Shown here in pieces: positions 30,001-42,291 of a stretch of 64,000 nt of DNA. The DNA lies in NCBI GenBank assembly GCA_950097015.1, contig CATNEN010000041.1:2769501-2833500 (forward strand), given 5' to 3'. The first letter of the stretch is position 1. The number at the start of each line of letters is the position of its first letter. The notes beneath the pieces are model-generated. The model was given only the letters and a program-made list of their open reading frames with translations. It had not been told where the DNA came from and did no database searches. The position numbers and the translations under genes are program-made. This DNA is from Macrostomum hystrix. Taxonomy: Eukaryota > Platyhelminthes > Macrostomidae.

Positions 30001-33000
30001 CATTCAGCCAGCTGTTATCCTCAGAATGCATTCAGCTAGCTGTTATACTCAGAATACATTCAGCCAGCTGTTATACTCAGAATGCATTCAGCCAGCTGTT
30101 ATCCTCAGAATGCATTCAGCCAGCTGTTATACTCAGAATGCATTCAGCCAGCTGTTATCACCAGAATGCATTCAGCCAGCTGTTATCACCAGAATGCATT
30201 CAGCCAGCTGTTATTCTCAGAATGCATTCAGCCAGCTGTTATTCTCAGAATACATTCAGCCAGCTGTTATACTCAGAATGCATTCAGGCAGCTGTTATCA
30301 CCAGAATGCATTCAGCCAGCTGTTATTCTCAGAATACATTCAGCCAGCTGTTATTCTCAGAATGCATTCAGCCAGCTGATTATCATCAGAATACATTCAG
30401 CCAGCTGTTATACTCAGAATACATTCAGCCAGCTGTTATACTCAGAATGCATTCAGCCAGCTGTTATACTCAGAATGCATTCAGCCAGCTGTTATCCTCA
30501 GAATACATTCAGCCAGCTGTTATTCTCAGAATGCATTCAGCCAGCTGATTATCATCAGAATACATTCAGCCAGCTGTTATCCTCAGAATACATTCAGCCA
30601 GCTGTTATACTCAGAATGCATTCAGCCAGCTGTTATACTCAGAATGCATTCAGCCAGCTGTTATCCTCAGAATACATTCAGCCAGCTGTTATACTCAGAA
30701 TGCATTCAGCCAGCTGTTTTCCTCAGAATACATTCAGCCAGCTGTTATTCTCAGAATACATTCAGCCAGCTGTTATACTCAGAATGCATTCAGCCAGCTG
30801 TTATACTCAGAATGCATTCAGCCAGCTGTTATACTCAGAATGCATTCAGGCAGCTGTTATACTCAGAATGCATTCAGCCAGCTGTTATACTCAGAATGCA
30901 TTCAGGCAGCTGTTATCATCAGAATACATTCAGCCAGCTGTTATACTCAGAATGCATTCAGCCAGCTGTTATCCTCAGAATACATTCAGCCAGCTGTTAT
31001 ACTCAGAATGCATTCAGCCAGCTGTTATACTCAGAATGCATTCAGGCAGCTGTTATCATCAGAATACATTCAGCCAGCTGTTATCATCAGAATGCATTCA
31101 GCCAGCTGTTATCCTCAGAATGCATTCAGCCAGCTGTTATCATCAGAATGCATTCAGCCAGCTGTTATACTCAGAATGCATTCAGCCAGCTGTTATCATC
31201 AGAATACATTCAGCCAGCTGTTATACACAGAATGCATTCAGCCAGCTGTTATACTCAGAATACATTCAGCCAGCTGTTATCCTCAGAATGCATTCAGGCA
31301 GCTGTTATCATCAGAATACATTCAGCCAGCTGTTATCCTCAGAATGCATTCAGCCAGCTGTTATACTCAGAATGCATTCAGCCAGCTGTTATCACCAGAA
31401 TGCATTCAGCCAGCTGTTATCACCAGAATGCATTCAGCCAGCTGTTATTCTCAGAATGCATTCAGCCAGCTGTTATTCTCAGAATACATTCAGCCAGCTG
31501 TTATACTCAGAATGCATTCAGGCAGCTGTTATCAACAGAATGCATTCAGCCAGCTGTTATTCTCAGAATACATTCAGCCAGCTGTTATTCTCAGAATGCA
31601 TTCAGCCAGCTGATTATCATCAGAATACATTCAGCCAGCTGTTATACTCAGAATACATTCAGCCAGCTGTTATACTCAGAATGCATTCAGCCAGCTGTTA
31701 TACTCAGAATGCATTCAGCCAGCTGTTATCCTCAGAATACATTCAGCCAGCTGTTATTCTCAGAATGCATTCAGCCAGCTGATTATCATCAGAATACATT
31801 CAGCCAGCTGTTATCCTCAGAATACATTCAGCCAGCTGTTATACTCAGAATGCATTCAGCCAGCTGTTATACTCAGAATGCATTCAGCCAGCTGTTATCC
31901 TCAGAATACATTCAGCCAGCTGTTATACTCAGAATGCATTCAGCCAGCTGTTTTCCTCAGAATACATTCAGCCAGCTGTTATTCTCAGAATACATTCAGC
32001 CAGCTGTTATACTCAGAATGCATTCAGCCAGCTGTTATACTCAGAATGCATTCAGCCAGCTGTTATACTCAGAATGCATTCAGGCAGCTGTTATACTCAG
32101 AATGCATTCAGCCAGCTGTTATCCTCAGAATACTTTCAGCCAGCTGTTATCATCAGAATACATTCAGCCAGCTGTTATTCTCAGAATACATTCAGCCAGC
32201 TGTTATACTCAGAATGCATTCAGCCAGCTGTTTTCCTCAGAATACATTCAGCCAGCTGTTATTCTCAGAATACATTCAGCCAGCTGTTATCCTCAGAATA
32301 CATTCAGCCAGCTGTTATACTCAGAATGCATTCAGCCAGCTGTTATCCTCAGAATGCATTCAGCCAGCTGTTATACTCAGAATGCATTCAGCCAGCTGTT
32401 ATCACCAGAATGCATTCAGCCAGCTGTTATTCTCAGAATGCATTCAGCCAGCTGTTATTCTCAGAATACATTCAGCCAGCTGTTATACTCAGAATGCATT
32501 CAGGCAGCTGTTATCACCAGAATGCATTCAGCCAGCTGTTATTCTCAGAATACATTCAGCCAGCTGTTATTCTCAGAATGCATTCAGCCAGCTGATTATC
32601 ATCAGAATACATTCAGCCAGCTGTTATACTCAGAATACATTCAGCCAGCTGTTATACTCAGAATGCATTCAGCCAGCTGTTATACTCAGAATGCATTCAG
32701 CCAGCTGTTATCCTCAGAATACATTCAGCCAGCTGTTATTCTCAGAATGCATTCAGCCAGCTGATTATCATCAGAATACATTCAGCCAGCTGTTATCCTC
32801 AGAATACATTCAGCCAGCTGTTATACTCAGAATGCATTCAGCCAGCTGTTATACTCAGAATGCATTCAGCCAGCTGTTTTCCTCAGAATACATTCAGCCA
32901 GCTGTTATACTCAGAATGCATTCAGCCAGCTGTTTTCCTCAGAATACATTCAGCCAGCTGTTATTCTCAGAATACATTCAGCCAGCTGTTATACTCAGAA

Positions 33001-36000
33001 TGCATTCAGCCAGCTGTTATACTCAGAATGCATTCAGCCAGCTGTTATACTCAGAATGCATTCAGGCAGCTGTTATACTCAGAATGCATTCAACCAGCTG
33101 TTATCCTCAGAATACTTTCAGCCAGCTGTTATCATCAGAATACATTCAGCCAGCTGTTATTCTCAGAATACATTCAGCCAGCTGTTATACTCAGAATGCA
33201 TTCAGCCAGCTGTTTTCCTCAGAATACATTCAGCCAGCTGTTATTCTCAGAATACATTCAGCCAGCTGTTATACTCAGAATACATTCAGCCAGCTGTTAT
33301 ACTCAGAATGCATTCAGCCAGCTGTTATCCTCAGAATGCATTCAGCCAGCTGTTATACTCAGAATGCATTCAGCCAGCTGTTATCACCAGAATGCATTCA
33401 GCCAGCTGTTATCACCAGAATGCATTCAGCCAGCTGTTATTCTCAGAATGCATTCAGCCAGCTGTTATTCTCAGAATGCATTCAGCCAGCTGTTATACTC
33501 AGAATGCATTCAGGCAGCTGTTATACTCAGAATGCATTCAGCCAGCTGTTTTCCTCAGAATACATTCAGCCAGCTGTTATTCTCAGAATACATTCAGCCA
33601 GCTGTTATACTCAGAATGCATTCAGCCAGCTGTTATACTCAGAATGCATTCAGCCAGCTGTTATACTCAGAATGCATTCAGGCAGCTGTTATACTCAGAA
33701 TGCATTCAGCCAGCTGTTATCCTCAGAATACTTTCAGCCAGCTGTTATCATCAGAATACATTCAGCCAGCTGTTATTCTCAGAATACATTCAGCCAGCTG
33801 TTATACTCAGAATGCATTCAGCCAGCTGTTTTCCTCAGAATACATTCAGCCAGCTGTTATTCTCAGAATACATTCAGCCAGCTGTTATCCTCAGAATACA
33901 TTCAGCCAGCTGTTATACTCAGAATGCATTCAGCCAGCTGTTATCCTCAGAATGCATTCAGCCAGCTGTTATACTCAGAATGCATTCAGCCAGCTGTTAT
34001 CACCAGAATGCATTCAGCCAGCTGTTATTCTCAGAATGCATTCAGCCAGCTGTTATTCTCAGAATACATTCAGCCAGCTGTTATACTCAGAATGCATTCA
34101 GGCAGCTGTTATCACCAGAATGCATTCAGCCAGCTGTTATTCTCAGAATACATTCAGCCAGCTGTTATTCTCAGAATGCATTCAGCCAGCTGATTATCAT
34201 CAGAATACATTCAGCCAGCTGTTATACTCAGAATACATTCAGCCAGCTGTTATACTCAGAATGCATTCAGCCAGCTGTTATACTCAGAATGCATTCAGCC
34301 AGCTGTTATCCTCAGAATACATTCAGCCAGCTGTTATTCTCAGAATGCATTCAGCCAGCTGATTATCATCAGAATACATTCAGCCAGCTGTTATCCTCAG
34401 AATACATTCAGCCAGCTGTTATACTCAGAATGCATTCAGCCAGCTGTTATACTCAGAATGCATTCAGCCAGCTGTTTTCCTCAGAATACATTCAGCCAGC
34501 TGTTATACTCAGAATGCATTCAGCCAGCTGTTTTCCTCAGAATACATTCAGCCAGCTGTTATTCTCAGAATACATTCAGCCAGCTGTTATACTCAGAATG
34601 CATTCAGCCAGCTGTTATACTCAGAATGCATTCAGCCAGCTGTTATACTCAGAATGCATTCAGGCAGCTGTTATACTCAGAATGCATTCAACCAGCTGTT
34701 ATCCTCAGAATACTTTCAGCCAGCTGTTATCATCAGAATACATTCAGCCAGCTGTTATTCTCAGAATACATTCAGCCAGCTGTTATACTCAGAATGCATT
34801 CAGCCAGCTGTTTTCCTCAGAATACATTCAGCCAGCTGTTATACTCAGAATACATTCAGCCAGCTGTTATACTCAGAATGCATTCAGCCAGCTGTTATAC
34901 TCAGAATGCATTCAGCCAGCTGTTATCCTCAGAATGCATTCAGCCAGCTGTTATACTCAGAATGCATTCAGCCAGCTGTTATCACCAGAATGCATTCAGC
35001 CAGCTGTTATCACCAGAATGCATTCAGCCAGCTGTTATTCTCAGAATGCATTCAGCCAGCTGTTATACTCAGAATGCATTCAGCCAGCTGTTATCCTCAG
35101 AATACATTCAGGCAGCTGTTATCACCAGAATGCATTCAGCCAGCTGTTATTCTCAGAATACATTCAGCCAGCTGTTATTCTCAGAATGCATTCAGCCAGC
35201 TGATTATCATCAGAATACATTCAGCCAGCTGTTATACTCAGAATACATTCAGCCAGCTGTTATACTCAGAATGCATTCAGCCAGCTGTTATACTCAGAAT
35301 GCATTCAGCCAGCTGTTATACTCAGAATGCATTCAGCCAGCTGTTATACTCAGAATGCATTCAGCCAGCTGTTATACTCAGAATGCATTCAGCCAGCTGT
35401 TATCCTCAGAATACATTCAGCCAGCTGTTATACTCAGAATACATTCAGCCAGCTGTTATTCTCAGAATACATTCAGCCAGCTGTTATCCTCAGAATGCAT
35501 TCAGCCAGCTGTTATACTCAGAATGCATTCAGCCAGGTGTTATCATCAGAATGCATTCAGGCAGCTGTTTTCCTCAGAATGCATTCAGCCAGCTGTTATC
35601 CTCAGAATACATTCAGCCAGCTGTTATACTCAGAATACATTCAGCCAGCTGTTATACTCAGAATGCATTCAGGCAGCTGTTATACTCAGAATGCATTCAG
35701 CCAGCTGTTATCCTCAGAATACATTCAGCCAGCTGTTGTTCTCAGAATGCATTCAGCCAGCTGATTATCATCAGAATACATTCAGCCAGCTGTTATCCTC
35801 AGAATACATTCAGCCAGCTGTTATACTCAGAATGCATTCAGCCAGCTGTTATACTCAGAATGCATTCAGCCAGCTGTTATCCTCAGAATACATTCAGCCA
35901 GCTGTTATACTCAGAATGCATTCAGCCAGCTGTTTTCCTCAGAATACATTCAGCCAGCTGTTATTCTCAGAATACATTCAGCCAGCTGTTATACTCAGAA

Positions 36001-39000
36001 TGCATTCAGCCAGCTGTTATACTCAGAATGCATTCAGGCAGCTGTTTTCCTCAGAATGCATTCAGCCAGCTGTTATCCTCAGAATACTTTCAGCCAGCTG
36101 TTATACTCAGAATACATTCAGCCAGCTGTTATACTCAGAATACATTCAGCCAGCTGTTATACTCAGAATGCATTCAGCCAGCTGTTATACTCAGAATGCA
36201 TTCAGCCAGCTGTTATCCTCAGAATACATTCAGCCAGCTGTTATCCTCAGAATGCATTCAGCCAGCTGTTATACTCAGAATGCATTCAGCCAGCTGTTAT
36301 CCTCAGAATACATTCAGCCAGCTGTTATACTCAGAATGCATTCACCCAGCTGTTATACTCAGAATGCATTCAGCCAGCTGTTATCATCAGAATACATTCA
36401 GCCAGCTGTTATTCTCAGAATACATTCAGCCAGCTGTTATACTCAGAATGCATTCAGCCAGCTGTTTTCCTCAGAATACATTCAGCCAGCTGTTATCACC
36501 AGAATGCATTCAGCCAGCTGTTATACTCAGAATGCATTCAGCCAGCTGTTATACTCAGAATGCATTCAGCCAGCTGTTATCCTCAGAATACATTCAGCCA
36601 GCTGTTATACTCAGAATACATTCAGCCAGCTGTTATACTCAGAATGCATTCAGGCAGCTGTTATACTCAGAATGCATTCAGCCAGCTGTTATCCTCAGAA
36701 TACATTCAGCCAGCTGTTATTCTCAGAATGCATTCAGCCAGCTGATTATCATCAGAATACATTCAGCCAGCTGTTATCCTCAGAATACATTCAGCCAGCT
36801 GTTATACTCAGAATGCATTCAGCCAGCTGTTATCCTCAGAATACATTCAGCCAGCTGTTATACTCAGAATGCATTCAGCCAGCTGTTTTCCTCAGAATAC
36901 ATTCAGCCAGCTGTTATTCTCAGAATACATTCAGCCAGCTGTTATACTCAGAATGCATTCAGCCAGCTGTTATACTCAGAATGCATTCAGGCAGCTGTTT
37001 TCCTCAGAATGCATTCAGCCAGCTGTTATCCTCAGAATACTTTCAGCCAGCTGTTATACTCAGAATACATTCAGCCAGCTGTTATACTCAGAATACATTC
37101 AGCCAGCTGTTATACTCAGAATGCATTCAGCCAGCTGTTATACTCAGAATGCATTCAGCCAGCTGTTATACTCAGAATGCATTCAGCCAGCTGTTATACT
37201 CAGAATACATTCAGCCAGCTGTTATACTCAGAATGCATTCAGCCAGCTGTTTTCCTCAGAATACATTCAGCCAGCTGTTATACTCAGAATGCATTCAGCC
37301 AGCTGTTATTCTCAGAATACATTCAGCCAGCTGTTATACTCAGAATGCATTCAGCCAGCTGTTATCCTCAGAATACATTCAGCCAGCTGTTATCATCAGA
37401 ATACATTCAGCCAGCTGTTATCCTCAGAATGCATTCAGCTAGCTGTAATACTCAGAATGCATTCAGCCAGCTGTTATCACCAGAATGCATTCAGCCAGCT
37501 GTTATACTCAGAATGCATTCAGCCAGCTGTTATACTCAGAATGCATTCAGCCAGCTGTTATCCTCAGAATACATTCAGCCAGCTGTTATACTCAGAATAC
37601 ATTCAGCCAGCTGTTATACTCAGAATGCATTCAGGCAGCTGTTATACTCAGAATGCATTCAGCCAGCTGTTATCCTCAGAATACATTCAGCCAGCTGTTA
37701 TTCTCAGAATGCATTCAGCCAGCTGATTATCATCAGAATACATTCAGCCAGCTGTTATACTCAGAATACATTCAGCCAGCTGTTATACTCAGAATGCATT
37801 CAGCCAGCTGTTATCCTCAGAATACATTCAGCCAGCTGTTATACTCAGAATGCATTCAGCCAGCTGTTTTCCTCAGAATACATTCAGCCAGCTGTTATTC
37901 TCAGAATACATTCAGCCAGCTGTTATACTCAGAATGCATTCAGCCAGCTGTTATACTCAGAATGCATTCAGGCAGCTGTTTTCCTCAGAATGCATTCAGC
38001 CAGCTGTTATCCTCAGAATACTTTCAGCCAGCTGTTATACTCAGAATACATTCAGCCAGCTGTTATACTCAGAATACATTCAGCCAGCTGTTATACTCAG
38101 AATGCATTCAGCCAGCTGTTATACTCAGAATGCATTCAGCCAGCTGTTATACTCAGAATGCATTCAGCCAGCTGTTATACTCAGAATACATTCAGCCAGC
38201 TGTTATACTCAGAATGCATTCAGCCAGCTGTTTTCCTCAGAATACATTCAGCCAGCTGTTATACTCAGAATGCATTCAGCCAGCTGTTATTCTCAGAATA
38301 CATTCAGCCAGCTGTTATACTCAGAATGCATTCAGCCAGCTGTTATCCTCAGAATACATTCAGCCAGCTGTTATCATCAGAATACATTCAGCCAGCTGTT
38401 ATCCTCAGAATGCATTCAGCTAGCTGTAATACTCAGAATGCATTCAGCCAGCTGTTATCACCAGAATGCATTCAGCCAGCTGTTATACTCAGAATGCATT
38501 CAGCCAGCTGTTATACTCAGAATGCATTCAGCCAGCTGTTATCCTCAGAATACATTCAGCCAGCTGTTATCCTCAGAATGCATTCAGCCAGCTGTTATAC
38601 TCAGAATGCATTCAGCCAGCTGTTATACTCAGAATGCATTCAGCCAGCTGTTATACTCAGAATGCATTCAGCCAGCTGTTATACTCAGAATGCATTCAGC
38701 CAGCTGTTATCCTCAGAATACATTCAGCCAGCTGTTATACTCAGAATACATTCAGCCAGCTGTTATTCTCAGAATACATTCCGCCAGCTGTTATCCTCAG
38801 AATGCATTCAGCCAGCTGTTATACTCAGAATGCATTCAGCCAGCTGTTATCATCAGAATACATTCAGCCAGCTGTTATTCTCAGAATACATTCAGCCAGC
38901 TGTTATACTCAGAATGCATTCAGCCAGCTGTTTTCCTCAGAATACATTCAGCCAGCTGTTATTCTCAGAATACATTCAGCCAGCTGTTATACTCAGAATG

Positions 39001-42000
39001 CATTCAGCCAGCTGTTATCCTCAGAATACATTCAGCCAGCTGTTATACTCAGAATGCATTCACCCAGCTGTTATACTCAGAATGCATTCAGCCAGCTGTT
39101 ATCATCAGAATACATTCAGCCAGCTGTTATTCTCAGAATGCATTCAGCCAGCTGTTATACTCAGAATGCATTCAGCCAGCTGTTTTCCTCAGAATACATT
39201 CAGCCAGCTGTTATACTCAGAATGCATTCAGCCAGCTGTTATTCTCAGAATACATTCAGCCAGCTGTTATACTCAGAATGCATTCAGCCAGCTGTTATCC
39301 TCAGAATACATTCAGCCAGCTGTTATCATCAGAATACATTCAGCCAGCTGTTATCCTCAGAATGCATTCAGCTAGCTGTAATACTCAGAATGCATTCAGC
39401 CAGCTGTTATCACCAGAATGCATTCAGCCAGCTGTTATACTCAGAATGCATTCAGCCAGCTGTTATACTCAGAATGCATTCAGCCAGCTGTTATCCTCAG
39501 AATACATTCAGCCAGCTGTTATCCTCAGAATGCATTCAGCCAGCTGTTATACTCAGAATGCATTCAGCCAGCTGTTATACTCAGAATGCATTCAGCCAGC
39601 TGTTATACTCAGAATGCATTCAGCCAGCTGTTATACTCAGAATGCATTCAGCCAGCTGTTATCCTCAGAATACATTCAGCCAGCTGTTATACTCAGAATA
39701 CATTCAGCCAGCTGTTATTCTCAGAATACATTCCGCCAGCTGTTATCCTCAGAATGCATTCAGCCAGCTGTTATACTCAGAATGCATTCAGCCAGCTGTT
39801 ATCATCAGAATACATTCAGCCAGCTGTTATTCTCAGAATACATTCAGCCAGCTGTTATACTCAGAATGCATTCAGCCAGCTGTTTTCCTCAGAATACATT
39901 CAGCCAGCTGTTATTCTCAGAATACATTCAGCCAGCTGTTATACTCAGAATGCATTCAGCCAGCTGTTATCCTCAGAATACATTCAGCCAGCTGTTATAC
40001 TCAGAATGCATTCACCCAGCTGTTATACTCAGAATGCATTCCGCCAGCTGTTATCATCAGAATACATTCAGCCAGCTGTTATTCTCAGAATGCATTCAGC
40101 CAGCTGTTATACTCAGAATGCATTCAGCCAGCTGTTTTCCTCAGAATACATTCAGCCAGCTGTTATTCTCAGAATACATTCAGCCAGCTGTTATACTCAG
40201 AATGCATTCAGGCAGCTGTTTTCCTCAGAATGCATTCAGCCAGCTGTTATCCTCAGAATACATTCAGCCAGCTGTTATACTCAGAATACATTCAGCCAGC
40301 TGTTATACTCAGAATGCATTCAGCCAGCTGTTATACTCAGAATGCATTCAGCCAGCTGTTATCCTCAGAATACATTCAGCCAGCTGTTATTCTCAGAATG
40401 CATTCAGCCAGCTGATTATCATCAGAATACATTCAGCCAGCTGTTATCCTCAGAATACATTCAGCCAGCTGTTATACTCAGAATGCATTCAGCCAGCTGT
40501 TATACTCAGAATGCATTCAGCCAGCTGTTATCCTCAGAATACATTCAGCCAGCTGTTATACTCAGAATGCATTCAGCCAGCTGTTTTCCTCAGAATACAT
40601 TCAGCCAGCTGTTATTCTCAGAATACATTCAGCCAGCTGTTATACTCAGAATGCATTCAGCCAGCTGTTATACTCAGAATGCATTCAGGCAGCTGTTTTC
40701 CTCAGAATGCATTCAGCCAGCTGTTATCCTCAGAATACTTTCAGCCAGCTGTTATACTCAGAATACATTCAGCCAGCTGTTATACTCAGAATACATTCAG
40801 CCAGCTGTTATACTCAGAATGCATTCAGCCAGCTGTTATACTCAGAATGCATTCAGCCAGCTGTTTTACTCAGAATGCATTCAGCCAGCTGTTATACTCA
40901 GAATACATTCAGCCAGCTGTTATACTCAGAATGCATTCAGCCAGCTGTTTTCCTCAGAATACATTCAGCCAGCTGTTATACTCAGAATGCATTCAGCCAG
41001 CTGTTATTCTCAGAATACATTCAGCCAGCTGTTATACTCAGAATGCATTCAGCCAGCTGTTATCCTCAGAATACATTCAGCCAGCTGTTATCATCAGAAT
41101 ACATTCAGCCAGCTGTTATCCTCAGAATGCATTCAGCTAGCTGTAATACTCAGAATGCATTCAGCCAGCTGTTATCACCAGAATGCATTCAGCCAGCTGT
41201 TATACTCAGAATGCATTCAGCCAGCTGTTATACTCAGAATGCATTCAGCCAGCTGTTATCCTCAGAATACATTCAGCCAGCTGTTATCCTCAGAATGCAT
41301 TCAGCCAGCTGTTATACTCAGAATGCATTCAGCCAGCTGTTATACTCAGAATGCATTCAGCCAGCTGTTATACTCAGAATGCATTCAGCCAGCTGTTATA
41401 CTCAGAATGCATTCAGCCAGCTGTTATCCTCAGAATACATTCAGCCAGCTGTTATACTCAGAATACATTCAGCCAGCTGTTATTCTCAGAATACATTCAG
41501 CCAGCTGTTATCCTCAGAATGCATTCAGCCAGCTGTTATACTCAGAATGCATTCAGCCAGCTGTTATCATCAGAATACATTCAGCCAGCTGTTATTCTCA
41601 GAATACATTCAGCCAGCTGTTATACTCAGAATGCATTCAGCCAGCTGTTATCCTCAGAATACATTCAGCCAGCTGTTATTCTCAGAATACATTCAGCCAG
41701 CTGTTATACTCAGAATGCATTCAGCCAGCTGTTATCCTCAGAATACATTCAGCCAGCTGTTATACTCAGAATGCATTCACCCAGCTGTTATACTCAGAAT
41801 GCATTCAGCCAGCTGTTATCATCAGAATACATTCAGCCAGCTGTTATTCTCAGAATACATTCAGCCAGCTGTTATACTCAGAATGCATTCAGCCAGCTGT
41901 TTTCCTCAGAATACATTCAGCCAGCTGTTATTCTCAGAATACATTCAGCCAGCTGTTATACTCAGAATGCATTCAGGCAGCTGTTTTCCTCAGAATGCAT

Positions 42001-42291
42001 TCAGCCAGCTGTTATCCTCAGAATACATTCAGCCAGCTGTTATTCTCAGAATGCATTCAGCCAGCTGATTATCATCAGAATACATTCAGCCAGCTGTTAT
42101 ACTCAGAATGCATTCAGCCAGCTGTTATACTCAGAATGCATTCAGCCAGCTGTTATACTCAGAATGCATTCAGCCAGCTGTTATACTCAGAATGCATTCA
42201 GCCAGCTGTTATACTCAGAATGCATTCAGCCAGCTGTTATACTCAGAATGCATTCAGCCAGCTGTTATCCTCAGAATACATTCAGCTAGCT
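1..42291 (+). repeat. 28-bp satellite array, about 1,500 monomers
   Basis: Uninterrupted head-to-tail tandem array. The monomer is two 14-base halves, CATTCAGCCAGCTG followed by TTATACTCAGAATG. Variation is concentrated at a few positions: the second half occurs as TTATACTC, TTATCCTC, TTATTCTC, TTTTCCTC, TTATCACC or TTATCATC; the end is GAATG or GAATA; the first half may read CAGGCAG, CACCCAG, CCGCCAG or CAGCTAG. A recurring 29-bp variant carries an extra A (CAGCTGATTATCATC). At 28 bp per unit the 42.3 kb holds about 1,510 copies. The array is already in progress at base 1, so its true length is unknown. The right edge is sharp: intact monomers run to CATTCAGCTAGCTA at 42,291 and unrelated sequence follows. 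Forward frames are open for up to about 1,700 codons only because the monomer lacks stops; I see no sign of a real coding region. No other gene or element interrupts it. Confidence 0.97.
4583..5045 (+). repeat. Cluster of single-base-indel monomers in the satellite
   Basis: Within about 460 bp, four monomers carry one-base insertions that are rare elsewhere in the array: TTATACCTCAG near 4,590, CAGGCCAGCTG near 4,829, TCAGAAATGCATTC near 5,018 and TTATTCCTCAG near 5,038. Each shifts the local period from 28 to 29 bp. They could be old mutations confined to one block or local assembly or consensus errors in a region that is hard to sequence. Confidence 0.6.

Noticed and set aside
1-42291. CRISPR array
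   Set aside because: Repeats of 28 bp are directly adjacent with no unique spacers, and the surrounding DNA is eukaryotic.
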